Assembly (NCBI GenBank): GCA_963920665.1
Contig: OY987272.1
Span: 18,605,001 to 18,669,000, forward strand
From: Straminergon stramineum
Taxonomy: Eukaryota; Streptophyta; Bryopsida; Hypnales; Calliergonaceae
Direction: 5' to 3'
DNA: 64,000 bases
In this document: positions 48,011 to 60,589 of the stretch, one piece after another
How the letters are laid out: every line of letters starts with the position of its first letter
How positions within the stretch are numbered: the stretch's first letter is position 1
Notes under the pieces: model-generated
Seen by the model: only the letters and a program-made list of their open reading frames with translations
The model's database searches: none
What the model was told of the DNA's origin: nothing
Made by a program: the position numbers and the translations under genes

Positions 48011-51000
48011 TAAAAGTTTTGTCAACACTATTGAACCTAGCTATAAAGTTCGTCAAAAAATAATTCTAAAGAAAAGATTTATTAGGTAAGTTATTTATAT
48101 TATACAAACAATACAAATTCTGAAATATTATTCTTTTTAGCATCAACCAAATTTGATGTTCCAAAAATAATTAAATATTTGGCATAAATTCATGATCTTA
48201 TAGCCAAGTACAATACAATGTGATGCTTTGGTGTTCAAGTATTAACTCCTTAAAGTAAGAACATCCATAATCGTCAATTTAATCAATTCAGCATAGTTGG
48301 GGTCAATTTTTTTCGAAAAAATATTTTTTCAATATTGGAAATTGAAAATCATGAATTTTTAAATATATATATAATTTTTGGATAAGTAATCTAATTTCTA
48401 CGAATTTTCAAAGTAGAACTTCCTATGGCACCCATAACCCACACTCTTCTAAATCTACCTTGATTCTAGCACCAAAATCTAAAAAAATTGGAGCCCACAA
48501 ACCACAATTAAGTATGGAGATGGTTTCAAGGTACTTTGAAGACAATTTAAAGGTACTTTTGGGAACACTTTGAGGGAACTCTACTCTCAAACTATGGGTA
48601 CACTAATGGTTATTGGTGCTCCTACCTTAATCTTTGACTACTTTAATGTCCACATTGTGGATGATGAATAAAATGCTTTAGGCCTAGTATTTGTGAGTAA
48701 TTTGATGAAAGTAATGCAAATTATATGCTCATATGCATGTAAGTGAAAATTTGAAAAAAAATCGGTGATAAACAATTAAAAACTAGGGATCATTTAAATT
48801 TCCAAAATTGTTAAGATATATTATAAAACACAACTGAGAATAATATTTCAATGATGATATTTACTTAAAAGTTATAAAATATGATCCAGAGTTTATATGT
48901 ACTAATGGTTGGATTACTACACTAATCAAGCTCTTTCAATAAAATATTTCACCAAAAATTGAAAAAAATCCCTTGAAAAAATTATCCTGCATCGAATATT
49001 TTTACTTTTTACAAGGATTTCTTTTTGAATTCAAATTTTAAATTCTACTTTTATTGATGAAATTATTCATTCATTTATTTATTCAAGTCACTTTTGGAGG
49101 GTTATTTTTTGAACAAAAAAGTAACTTTTCAAAAGAAAAGTACCTAAATCCTTTGAAGTATAGAATATTGTAAAAAAATTATAAAAAATTGTGTGATAGT
49201 AATGTTATTAATACAAGAATCTACAAACAGTTAGATTGATAGAATAACAATGATCTTGAGTCAGCTTGGAACATGCTCATAGTCATCTTTTGAGTGGATA
49301 GTGATAAGAGTGCTCATTTCTCTAAAAAACAACTAGGAAAAAATGGTGAAGTACACGTGTCCCTCAACCATTGGTAGTTTAATTTTTCAAATTTTTTTGA
49401 AGGGATACAGATGTTAATTTTCTACTAGTTACAAATCTCCTATATCCAAAATTTTGAATTCAATTGTCATGAATCCATTTTGACTAGGACTTGGGTTTTT
49501 GAACTTGTACATCATAATTATATTTAGAAATTGTGTGCAATGCAATCAATATGAGATATATTTGTATGAATGCAATTGATTGCATCAACTATTGTGATCA
49601 TTTTGTTTTTGAAGTCCCCATCGACGACAAGGAAGTTTCTTTTCTTTTCTCTTTTCATTTGATGGCAATGGATTTTCAAGGTGAGAGGGGGGCACAGTTG
49701 CATGCATACTAATCACAAGAGATAGTCATCCATTGTTTAGAATTAGAATTTGTTGTTATACTACTAGAAAAGTTGTGAAAATAACAACATAACTTGAACC
49801 AAAAACTATTCTTTGAGCCAAGTAATTTGGTTGCATTGTCTTGGTCAAAATCCAACAAAGATGTGTTGATTTAAAATATTCCAAAAAAAATTTGTAAAAA
49901 ATTATGTAACATGCCTAAATTTTTTAGACTGCTTGGGAAAATCTGACTTTCTTGGGCCTATCCTAGTTTTCAATAAAAAAATTTGGGAGAGTTGTGTGAC
50001 TTGCATCTTGAAGTCTAGTTTGTTTGGTAAGATTTTCACATCAATCCAAGGTGTATTATATTTCTGTGAAGCATTTTAGTAGGAAGGGATTTAGCAAATG
50101 AACACATTTCTTTGAATTTATTTTTCAATTTTTTGACTACTTCAATCAAATGGACTTTATTAAACTAATTGGACGAAATGTTTAACTTGGTCTAATTTAG
50201 TAAACCCTTTGATGTGGAGATTATGCATCAATTTTGAACATGTGCTATAAAGCAATGGAAGAATATCAAAAATGGAGTTGACATGCAAAAACAAAGTTGA
50301 AAATATCAATGTATAAATCATATCTAGATGGTTGGATTTATCATATTTTTGGCTAAGAATTTTTCATGAATTTTTTAAGTCTTTCTTTTAAAATAAAATT
50401 GAATGAAAAATCCCAAATTAATGTATTATTATAGTAATGAATTTGAATTAATTTGCAATACAAGATGGTATAATTTTCTAATGATTGTTTGATTCTACTT
50501 ATTTTAGAAAATCATCATTTTGGAACTTGGCATAAGGTAAATTAGCCTATGACTCTTAGAATGGGCTGAATGGTTGGTTTGCCTTGTTGACATTTTTGAA
50601 AAAATATTTAAAAATTCATGTGTGAGAAATAGAGAGAGAAATTGAAATTTCATTTTTTGGACAAAGTATAAATTTTTAATGAATTTTTGAAGTGAGCTGC
50701 CCAATTGGCCCAAAAGAGTCTCTAGACTACTCTAAATCAACAAAAAGTGTTTTCATAATGGTCATCTTAACCACCTAAAGTAGTCACAACATTTTCTAAC
50801 ATGGCTACAACATTTCGTAACATGGCTATGACATGAAGGAATAAAAAAATAACTTTTTATGACAAGTTTACACTAGAAAGGTGTGAGTGTCCTATAATAG
50901 TTACTAATAATTCCATAACCATCTCTCAAGGCATTGATTATGGTCACAAATCACCCTAATGTAGTCCTAATCCCACTTATAGAAAAAGTTTACCACAGGT

Positions 51001-52469
51001 TGATGTAAGACTCTAATAGGTGGTTTGCTATGGATTGGTTTACCTCAAATCAATTCTGGTGTTTAACAAAAAATAAAAAATATTTTCTTGTGAGATCTGA
51101 TCCTTCCAATTGAAGATTCATTGCCTACAACCTAAGCATTTGCATTATTTCCTCAAAACTAACCCCTATAAAACCTAAACAACCATCCTCTTCTTAATGT
51201 ACCAAAACTTCAATCTATAGCTTAATTTCTTGTTTTCAATTTGAAAAAAAGTTTACAAATATTTTTTATAGAGGAATATATGTGTTTACTATGCTTCTTA
51301 ATTTCTTTTATAATTTCATCTTTAAAATTGAAATTATTGTGACTTTCTTTAGCTTTATATTTTCAAAAATCATATTAATTACAATAATCATTCAAGATTT
51401 ATCAAATTTTCATCTTGTATATAAATCACAATTTAATCACTTCAATAAATTTATAATTAAAAAAATATAATAGAAGAATAAATAGATAGAAGAACAAATT
51501 GATTCTTGATACATAGAATAGTAATTGCTATAAAAATTAAAATTTTGGAATTATGACCAATCATAAGGTGGATTAGAACCCACACTTGATAACCTTTCCT
51601 TTCTTGGTTCAATTAAAAAAAAATTGACCCCAAAATGGACACAATATGTCCTTTAAGCATTGTTGAAAATATGATGTTGACTCACAACCAATCAACATTT
51701 TAAGGTTTAATTCACTTTAAGGTCTAATTTACAATCAAAATTTGTAAAGAATTATTATATTTTTTAAATTATTTTATTATATATAAGTTCTATCTCTCAT
51801 TTCTACATTATCATATATAATGAACATTTTGACACCATTTTCATAGAATTAATTTAAAATTTATATTTTCAATCTCATTTTTCATGTCTTTCAAAAGTTG
51901 ATGCTTGAATGGTGCATTTCTCAACATTATAGAATAAATAACTTATGAAATCTAATGATTTTTGTTGATTTGGTCAAGATTTTTCTTATAGTGCCAAGAA
52001 CAATAGAATATTAGTGGTGTTTGTTATATCATTTATAATATGTTGTTTCAAAAGTCAATTTGTAATCACTAGTGTTGAATATAACAAAGAGTTGGTGATT
52101 TTTATTGGTTTAGTTGGCATTTTGTATTAGTTTTAAGAGGTTATAACCTCTAATTAGTAGTATTAGACAACCTCTTTGGTTTTCTTCCAAGGAATTATCT
52201 TTAAATGAAATTAAAGATGTTTTTTGTCAAATTTTTTGGGACAAATGAATTTCTATTTCTGGACAAGAAACTTATTTACAAAATGTGGTGGAGTAGGTGT
52301 ATTGATGTAGAGAAGAATCACTGCACCTAAGGTTAGATCAACATAGATGGTTTGGTAGGGAGGCAAAATACATGTACTAATTCTAGCTCCTCATAAACAT
52401 TGGCTTTGTGTAGTGAATGGTATGTGAATGCATTAGTAGATTTGAGCGTTGATTCTTAAGCTTTTCAGT
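48011..52469. other. No gene seen; AT-rich sequence
   Basis: Very AT-rich, with short frames only and no recognisable domain, RNA gene or clear repeat array. Confidence 0.55.
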
Positions 52470-52988
52470 TTAATTCCTAAGCACTCAAGCCTCCATTTTT
52501 TGGTCATTGCTCAACTTCAAGTAGCATTTTTGTACAATTTTTTTTCCATTTTAAATATTGAATTTTCTTTCAATATTTGTATTCAGAATTAAGATTTCCA
52601 CGGTTAACAAAAATTATAAGAGATTTAGCACAAAGTGTTCAGGATTCGCCTAGTTTTGAAAAAATTCATATTGGGGGAAAGTGTTGGTGTCACATTACTA
52701 GATCTTGTACATTTTTTCACAAATTGATAGAAACCACAATTTTGACCAATAAAAAAAATACCAATGTTAAAGAGAAAAATTATATTTTTGATGAATTTTT
52801 GAAGTTATATCTTCATAATTCATTTGGAGAGAATCTAAAATTAATAGTATAATTTCAACTTTAAGGATATTTTCTATTTTTTGTACTTCAAATTATCTTT
52901 GGCTGTACATACTTCAAAAAAGTTATAAAAGTTATATTTTATAATACATTTGTATTTTGTCCAAACCCATTTGACTTTTAGGGGTTAC
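52470..52988. mobile_element. Degraded TTAA-type element
   Basis: The left end TTAA-TTCCTAAGCACTCAAGCC is followed by TCCATTTTTTGGTCATTG, matching the left end of the 46,374 element. The right end TTTTAGGGG-TTAC is one base from TTAGGGG-TTAA. The 91-residue plus-strand frame inside (52,577-52,852) has no recognisable domain and is probably chance. Confidence 0.4.
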
Positions 52989-53987
52989 AACTTATTTTTT
53001 TTATTTTTTCATTGTGCTCTACTTTATGAATGAAATTGTCAGCTTACTCAACCATCCATAAGGTAGTTTTTTAGTACAAATTAGTAGCCATACATCAATT
53101 AGGCAAATAATAAAAAGATTCTTTGTTTAAAATGCACAATGAACTACATGTAGGCACTCACATAGGACATTTTGCAAACCAAATCCAAGAACCTAGTTGT
53201 GCTTGTTTAATACTAAAGGTGGGTATTGAAGAGCTCCCTTCCTCCAACCTTTGTAGATGCTGCAACTTTCAGAGTTTCAGCTCTTATGCTCATCATCCAT
53301 GTTGGATTTGAAGCAACTTAGCCACATTTCATGTACTTGCAACATCCCTTTCAAGAATCAAAAGGCCTATAAGACGCAAGGTGATTGATATCTTGGATGA
53401 TCATTGTGTTCCCTTGTTGTTTCCAAGGATTGTAATGAGTGTCTTTTAGCTTGTGTAAACAAGCTGGAGGCACTATGAGTTGCCTTTCCTACATTTGTAA
53501 CATATCTAGGCTCTTTTGCATTTTGAGCACATGGTTTTGTCAAGGTATGGAGAGGTACATCCCAAACTCATGAAGAACCTAATACAAATGAGTGAAAATG
53601 TGCCATGGGCTTTTTGACCAATACCACCACTACTTGTGACCTCACAAAGGGTCAACAACGTTTCTTCTAGGCCACGCCATGGATCTCAACACTCTCGTGT
53701 GGATTATTGACATATGTCTTGCTAATTAGCAACATCATAGTGGCTGTTTATTTACTTTGAGGCTAGAAAACAAAGGTCAAGGGGCAATGGAGCTAAAACT
53801 CAATGAAGATGAGGTATTTAAGTTATTTTTCCACTTGAAGCAACTTAGAGCAAAAGAACTTTGGGAAAATAGATGCCCTAGAGATGCTTTTAAGGGTGTT
53901 TCTTTTTACAAGATAAGACACTTTATTTACTATGAACACCGCAAAGTTGCATACAAATTGTGGTGATGAAGTCCTTCATTTGATTTC
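52989..53987. other. No clear gene; possible upstream part of the retrotransposon
   Basis: Short plus-strand frames (for example 53,757-53,966) show no recognisable gag or protease motif. Because the polyprotein frame can be followed from about 54.0 kb, this stretch could hold heavily decayed upstream retrotransposon sequence. I cannot show that. Confidence 0.4.
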
Positions 53988-54171
53988 TAGTGAAGAGTTT
54001 GGGAGCCCAGTGGTTGTGCCTTCTACAATTAGAGGCTCTACCAACGTGTAGTGGTGCTCCATTGGTTGAAAAGGGAACCACAAAGTTTGATGATTGGCCA
54101 TTGGAGTTAGGGCCAAATCTTATTGGTGCCAAAGCATGGAGGGTATGAGCTTTTATTTAGTTGTTTTGCCT

Positions 54172-55259
54172 TTAACCTTGAAAGGGCTGTTTATCTCCTC
54201 AAGGGAAAATTTGGATTTTGTTAGGATCCTATGACCTCAATTTTTAATGAAATTTTTGGGATTTTTTTGAGGGTATGTGATTTTGTGAGAGCTTCGTGGA
54301 TATGTAATTTTTATTTCAATCGATGTCTTGTAGAATAAATTATGGAACAATAAGACAAAATGGAGGTTTGCAAGCACTACAAAAAAATCACAAAAAGTCA
54401 AAATCATTTTTTTCAATTTTTTTCTTTACATTTAAAGCATTTATTCTTTCTATTTGTACTTGTAATGAGAAAGTTACGGACAATCTTAGTTTTTTGGGCA
54501 ATCTAAGCATCTTTTTGAAAAAATATCTCATAGGATTCATTTTTTAATGCAATTTTTATAATTTTTCAAAAAACATTGTTAAGAGAGGTTTATTTTTGCT
54601 TGCTAAAACAATCTCACTGTCGAGATTATGTATTTCCATTTCATCTTAGAGTTATTAATGATTTAGTTTTTCCTTCAATCTTGAACCTACTTCTACTTAA
54701 CAATTTTTTAATGAGTAAAAATTAATTGTTTTTTCCTTGAATTTTTTTTTTAAGATTCTCAATTCAAGTATTCAACATAAAAATGTAGAAAATCAAAATC
54801 CATAATACGAAAAATTTAAGTTAAGAAGATTCAAAGCCAAAAAATCTAGTCAAGCAAGTTGCAAAAAAACTTGTTTTCCTCACTTTGGATGTAAATATCT
54901 TGCAATCTATTCGGTCAAAGTTTTTGAAATTTCTTCCATACATTCTTTTACTAGTCTAGTATAAGATCTTATGGTTAAATATGCAAAAAAAATAATTTTA
55001 AAAGTTTTTTGCTCTTTGCAATAGAAGGGACAATTTTGAGTTTGTTTTGATGTAGATAAGGCCTTGGTCCTTTTACTAGAAGAAATCCTTGTTGAAGTCA
55101 ACACAATCTACATGACATTTTTTGATTCTTGTAACAAAATGTGTTAGATTCAACGCAAAATTTTACATTGAATTTAATGTGTTTTGTTACAAGAAACAAA
55201 AAACGTCATGTAGATTGTGTTGACTTCAACAAGGTTTTCTTCTAGTGTTTAGGGGTTAA
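54172..55259 (+). mobile_element. TTAA-flanked element inserted in the retrotransposon ORF; dispersed repeat, copy 4
   Basis: The left end is TTAA-CCTTGAAAGGGC and the right end TTTAGGGG-TTAA at 55,256-55,259. The host retrotransposon frame reads CFAF up to the left TTAA and KLEDLK directly after the right TTAA. One TTAA is therefore duplicated, and its removal would leave the frame intact. This gives good evidence for a TTAA target duplication. The body matches the 47.2-48.0 kb repeat and contains a younger CACTA MITE (55,074-55,247). It carries no transposase frame. Confidence 0.75.
55074..55247. mobile_element. CACTA-type foldback MITE, 174 bp
   Basis: An almost perfect inverted repeat with ~80-bp arms. 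The left arm begins (T)ACTAGAAGAAATCCTTG, and the right arm, reverse complemented, begins CACTAGAAGAAAACCTTG. The trinucleotide TTT flanks both sides (55,071-55,073 and 55,248-55,250). Termini match the right end of the large CACTA element at 1404-7621. The first base of the left end has changed from C to T. Confidence 0.85.
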
Positions 55260-56312
55260 GCTAGAAGACCTTAAGAGCTATAAAGGCAAGCCTATTCATA
55301 TTCAGTTGGAAGATGATAACCCAATCTTTAGATGTCCTTATAGACTAAGTATCTTAGAGAGAAATGGTGTCCAAACTTGTTGTCGGGAGTTATTGGCAAT
55401 GTGTTTGATCAAGCTTTCAAATGGCAAGTATGCTTGTGCTACAATTATGCCTTCTAAGAAGAATATATTTGGCAACTAGATGGAGAAGCATATGTGTAGA
55501 GATTACCGCCCAGTTAAATGTAAGACCAAGTTAGATCAATATTCGATGCGGATGCCAGAGGAGATATTTGATGCAATGGGATTTTCTCAAGTTTTCAATA
55601 TTTTGGACTTGCGATTTGGTTATTACTAGTTTCCACTATTTGTGAAAGATCAAGTATAGACAACATTTTGGAGAGTTGATCAAGATGACAAGGATCAACT
55701 CTATCATTGGAAATTTCTTCTATTTGCCCTCAAGAATGCACCAATTGAATTTTAGAGGGTGATGATGGACCATGTTTTGACTAGCCTACCATTTGCTAAA
55801 TGCTACATTGATGATGTTATTATCTTTAGTAGTAGCCTACAAGAGCATGTGAAGCATTTACAGGTAGTATTTGAATGGCTACAACAATGGGGATTGTGCT
55901 TGTATCATAGCAAGTGTAGGTTCTTCCATGATTGATTATTATATTTGGCCATATGATTGAGCCAAGGGGGTCTTGGAGTGCAACAAATAGAGATAGACAT
56001 GGTGCAAAGGATCCCAACACCTCTCGATGTGTCATGGCTTTGAACTTTTCTTCACTTAGCAAATTACTATTGCCAATTTGTCAAGAATTCTAGCTTGATT
56101 GGCAAGACATTCATTGACAATACTTTTGAAAAAAGATCAATCATGGACTTGGAGTGTGAGCAACAACAAGCCTTTGATACACTAAAAGTTGGATTCAACT
56201 ACTATGCTTTTACAACCAAATGCTACTAAATCCTTCTAATTGCACTCAAATTAAAGTGCAATGGAATTTGAAAGTAGTCTTAGCACAAAATGATGACATA
56301 GAACAAGAGTAT

Positions 56313-57013
56313 ATATGGGTGATTGCAAGAAACACTTGTCCTATTTTTTGTCCCCTTGCCCTCAAACAAGTATTTTTTTGCTCATAACTTTTGCATCATT
56401 TGTTCGTTTGGCATGAAATTTTGAATGAAGGTACATGTGGTAGTTTCAGACATAGTCTAGTTTTTTCAAATTTTTTCAAATTATTTTATTATTTTTAATC
56501 TGACCCCGATTGGATGTCTACCTTGGCCATGGGATGGGGTGGGGTAGTCCTATTTTGACTCAAAAATGTGAATTCAAAGCCATAGATTGGACATGTTGGA
56601 GTTCTACTAACATTACAAGGAATGATGATGAGTATTCATTAAAATAGTAACATGTTGGTTGTCTATGTGGGACCAAAGTAACCTTCCTTTGTACAAAGTC
56701 TACGAAGCGGGAATAACAAAATGTCTTTTTGTATGGAATTGTTTTGAATTGTTTTGAAATTACTAAAAATGAAAAGGTCCATAGACTCCTTTTCTACTAT
56801 TTTCTGCTTCCAGTGGCTTCTATAATACTCCATAATAGTCTATAGTACTACATAGTATTGCATAGTGTTGAATCAATAGTTTAGATCTGTAGGTGCCCCA
56901 AATCAACAGTTGAGATTTGTAGGTGCACATTGATGCGCAAAATTAATAGTAATCCATAGTGCTAGTAGTCCTATGGCTAGAAATCACGTTTTTGAGCTTG
57001 CAATCACCCATAT
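56313..57013. mobile_element. 701-bp element with 17-bp perfect terminal inverted repeats
   Basis: The left terminus ATATGGGTGATTGCAAG (56,313-56,329) is exactly inverted at the right terminus (56,997-57,013). The element sits between a codon run reading NDDIEQEY and one reading VIAFACRN in the RNase H region, so the coding frame resumes directly after it. Any target duplication is obscured by the TAT/ATAT sequence at the junctions. It encodes no protein that I recognise. The superfamily is undetermined. Confidence 0.75.
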
Positions 57014-59343
57014 GTCATCGCATTTGCATGTAGGAACAATAACAATACAAAGTTCAACTATTCATCTTATGAGGGAGAAGCTTTGGCTGAAATTTGGGCC
57101 ATTATTCATGTCCGACCTTATTTGTATAGTCAACGGTTTATTCTAGTAATAGATCACCAACCTCTAAATTAGCTCGTAGAATTAGGTAAGCATTCTAACA
57201 AGCTTGCTAGATGGGCATTGCTGCTTCAACAATATGATTTCAAGGTTGTGTATTAAGTCTGAGCCATTACTAATTTGGATATGGATAGATTTTCACATAA
57301 TCCAAGGTCTTCAAAAGAGGACTTGATTGAAGCTAGATGGCATGGGTAATGTAATAGAGAGGAAGTTCTTGCATGGCATGACACATTACATTTTTCATGC
57401 TGTCTTTTGAGTGGATAGTGAAGAAGGCTGTCTAAGGCAATTAAAATTGGATTCAATTTTAATTGCACAACACCCCCCCCACTTTGTGGAAAAAAACAGT
57501 AACCCCCCTTATGAGAATAAATAGTACCTTCCCTCACTCTTGTATTTTTCAAAATGAAGTTGTTTGACAATCCATATTGGATATTTGTTTCCATATTTGT
57601 TATTCGTATCCGTATCTATTTCCATATCCGTATCCATATACATATGGTATATGTATGGTATCAGGATCAACGGCAGGGAAGGAGGGTGTTTTCATTTTTT
57701 TTCAAAAATGATCAATGGCTACTAATTTTTTGGAGGAGGGGGGGGGGGCTAATTAATTGAGCAAGAAGTGCTTTGTCTTTTCAGTGGATAGTGTAATTCA
57801 CTTTGATGTCAGGTTCTGCATTTGTATTGCTTGAATAAGGATTTGATAAACAATATGATAGAGCCCAAGTTATTAGTGATGTGTGGGAGGACCATGTAAT
57901 TTTATACAAGCTTCAATAAGGGACATTTCTACACCTATCTCTACCTTGGAGTGAGATAGAGTTTGTCATTGGGCAACAAGATTTTTTTTGGAGAATGGTT
58001 TGTTATTTCATATGTGGGTTGATGGAACTACTTACATAGTTCCAAGATTAGATCAGAGGGCTTCTTTATTATGTCAAGTTTACAAAGAACTTGAACATTT
58101 TGGCATGCATAGGACACATTCTATCATACGTAGTCAATATTGGTGAATTGGTATGTATTAAGAAGTTGTCATTTATGTTTCTTGAATTGAAGTGTGCATT
58201 TGTGCAATTGTGTTTGATCGAGTTTTAACACCTTATCACTTCAACTATGACCCTTGCCTATCATGGATTTAGATTATTGTTGGTCTCTAGACTTTGTCGA
58301 GCTGCTCATTGTCACCCCATATGGAGCTAAATGTGTGTTGATGATAGTGGAGTATTTTAGCAAGTGGATTGAAGTTGTGGCCTCTATTGCAAAATTCTTT
58401 AGAGTTGGCAGCTATAACTTTTGTTGATCGTGTTTTGGCACATTTGGAGGCACCTACTTAGGTGTTGACAAATCAAGGGCGGGAATTCTTCTATTCATTT
58501 GAAAAATTGTATAATAAGGCACTAATAAAGCACCATACTATTTCTAGAGATCATCATGAGGAAGATGGCTTGGCTAAGTGGGTTGTTCAAACAATCAAGG
58601 GCAATTTTGCAGCAACCACTATAAATAGGACATAATGTTGCTATGGATTGCTTTGAGCTATTGTTTCTGCAGGCAGGCACCATTGACATCTTATAGTCTT
58701 ACCAGTTGTTGTATGGATGGAAGCCAATTTTACCTAGCTTAGTATGGGAGAAGTTAGCTCCAGTTGTAGACTTGGATGACCCTAATATTTGGGCTAAATT
58801 AATGTTTGTATGATCAAGCACAATTCTTCAAAAAGGTCATGCCTATAGCCGAGGAGAACTTATCTATTGCTCAACATTGTGATACTTTATAGTAAACTCA
58901 CCTTTGTATTGGAGCTTATCGGCTTCAATTGTGGAGATTTTCTAGAGGAGTTTATGTCTATCTCTAATTTAAGGCGCCAACAACCCTTGATGTAAAGGCG
59001 GGTTGTATTGTTCTTTGCATGAAAGATGTGTTGCCTAATGGTATTTTGTTGGTGAAGGCAAAGATGGACGGGAATGTCAAGAGTACTCTAAGAATTGTGC
59101 TTCATGTCATCTTTCTATTGAGGGTTTTGTGCATTTAGAGTTGGCTATTATGCTAGGTGACATTTCATGTTATGTGTGTGGTGAGAAGAAAAGGATAGCT
59201 ACTATATTACTGTGTGGTTGATACCAACATGGATGGCATATGGCATGCTTGATGCCACTTCTATTTACTCTCCCTTCTAGGGATTGGATTTGTCTTTGTT
59301 GCAGACAAACCTCTTGTCATATTACATCATCTAACAAGAATTG

Positions 59344-60104
59344 AGGACTTTTTTAGAGTTGGCCTTCCATGTTTGGTGATAAGGTTGTCATTCGGTTAAT
59401 AAATACTTGTTATGGGTTCACAATGTCAAGTTATGATGAGAGTGACTATATATAGGATTTGACTCTAAAAACTGTCACATTACACCCAATCTACAATCCT
59501 TTAGTTACTTCCTTACCAGCTTAATTAGCCTATCTATGCACAACCACATTGACTTGAATGTGTATAGTTGTTGCAGTAGTATCACCAAAGGTCATCTCTA
59601 ACAGCGTATGTATTTGTTTTTAGTTGATTGGAAGGTTTCCTTATCTACTATGAACCACCATATTGGTTCACTATTTAAGAACCCAAAATTATAAACATTA
59701 GGCACGAATTTACAAATCTAGAAGTGTTAGTACTCCGGATTAAGCCATAACCATCAATTAGGGAGTTTTCCGCTAAATAGCAATGGAAACTTCATGAGGT
59801 TAGGGCAAGATGCTAGAAAATGCAATTAGGAGGAAATTAGGGGAAATTCTAGGGAAAAAATGGGAAGTTAAAACTAAAAAGAGGTTAAGCAAGATTTGGT
59901 AGAGTAACCGAATTAGGCTAATGGTAAAATGATGAGAAAATGAAAACAAAAAATGAAAAATGAAAATGAAAACAAAAGACTAAAAGTAGGAAATGAAGCT
60001 AAAAATAAATTAAAAACCACAAAAATAATAAATAAGAAAAAACACAAAAGAAGTTAGTTAAACTAAAACTATGACTAAAACACTAGGATAGTGGCTAAAA
60101 CACT
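59344..60104. other. No gene seen; purine-rich stretch
   Basis: Downstream of the retrotransposon ORF. From about 59,930 to 60,060 the sequence is rich in A and G with AAAATGAAAA-type words. A polypurine tract or LTR could lie here, but I could not identify either with confidence. Confidence 0.45.
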
Positions 60105-60270
60105 AAGATAGGATTTTACAGTAAGTTAGAGGGTTTTACAGTAATTTAGGGGGGAGAACACTAAAATAGAGCAATTTACACTAAATTAGCGGATTTACAG
60201 TAACCTAGTGCGATTTGCACTAATTTGGCGCATTTTGCACCAAATTAGTGGATTAACAGTGAATTAGTGT
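60105..60270. repeat. ~20-bp minisatellite, about eight units
   Basis: Units of the form ATTTACAGTAAATTAGCGG recur head to tail with variation (TTTTACAGTAAGTTAGAGG, ATTTACACTAAATTAGCGG, ATTTGCACTAATTTGGCGC, and so on). AGTA/ACTA and TTAG are the constant parts. Confidence 0.7.
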
Positions 60271-60589
60271 AGGATGAAAGTAGTTTAGAAAATTAATCCG
60301 TTAGAAAGTTAGATGTAGGCAAAATTAGGGTTTGGAGCCCTCTCTCTCTCAACTCTCTCTCAATTTTTCGCAACTTGGTGTGCATGTGCGTTGGAGAGCA
60401 TTCTTGGTGATGAAGGGCGTTTAGAAAGCATGAGAAGCTAGGGATTAAGATGAGGGAACTAAAGTAGGACAATTTGTCGAGTAGGTCACCATTTTCTGAG
60501 AAAAATGGTGAAGGAATGATGGGAGTGAGGTCAGATGGGAATTGGAGTGGAGAGAATTAGGTTTTTGTGGAATTGGGAGGGGACTGCCA

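Larger units (their letters stand above)
53988..59343 (+). mobile_element. Ty3/gypsy-type retrotransposon polyprotein remnant (RT, RNase H, integrase, PHD-like finger)
   Basis: Diverged polyprotein with many stops and shifts. The segment before RT (VPKHGGYELLFSCFAF) is at 54.13-54.17 kb. After an inserted element it resumes with LEDLKSYKGKPIH at 55.26 kb. RT follows: CRDYRPVKCKTKLDQYSMR, FNILDLRFGYY, and the active-site box YIDDV at 55,804-55,818 in place of YxDD, then HLQVVFEWLQQWGLCL. RNase H is split by a 701-bp element and resumes at FNYSSYEGEALAEIWAI and VIDHQPL. Integrase pieces include ELEHFGMHRTHS, PYGAKCVLMIVEYFSKWIEV and LTNQGREF. After a linker, a PHD-like finger closes the frame at about 59,168-59,310 (CYVCGEKK, ILLCG, HGWHMACL, DWICLCC) and is itself damaged. 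No LTRs were identified. The copy is inactive. Confidence 0.88.

Noticed and set aside
52577..52852. 91-residue plus-strand frame
   Set aside because: Lies within a degraded TTAA-type element, has low-complexity Lys/Asn-rich composition and no family resemblance.
54000..60100. Long terminal repeats for the Ty3/gypsy copy
   Set aside because: I looked for matching direct repeats with TG...CA ends on both sides and found none that I could support.
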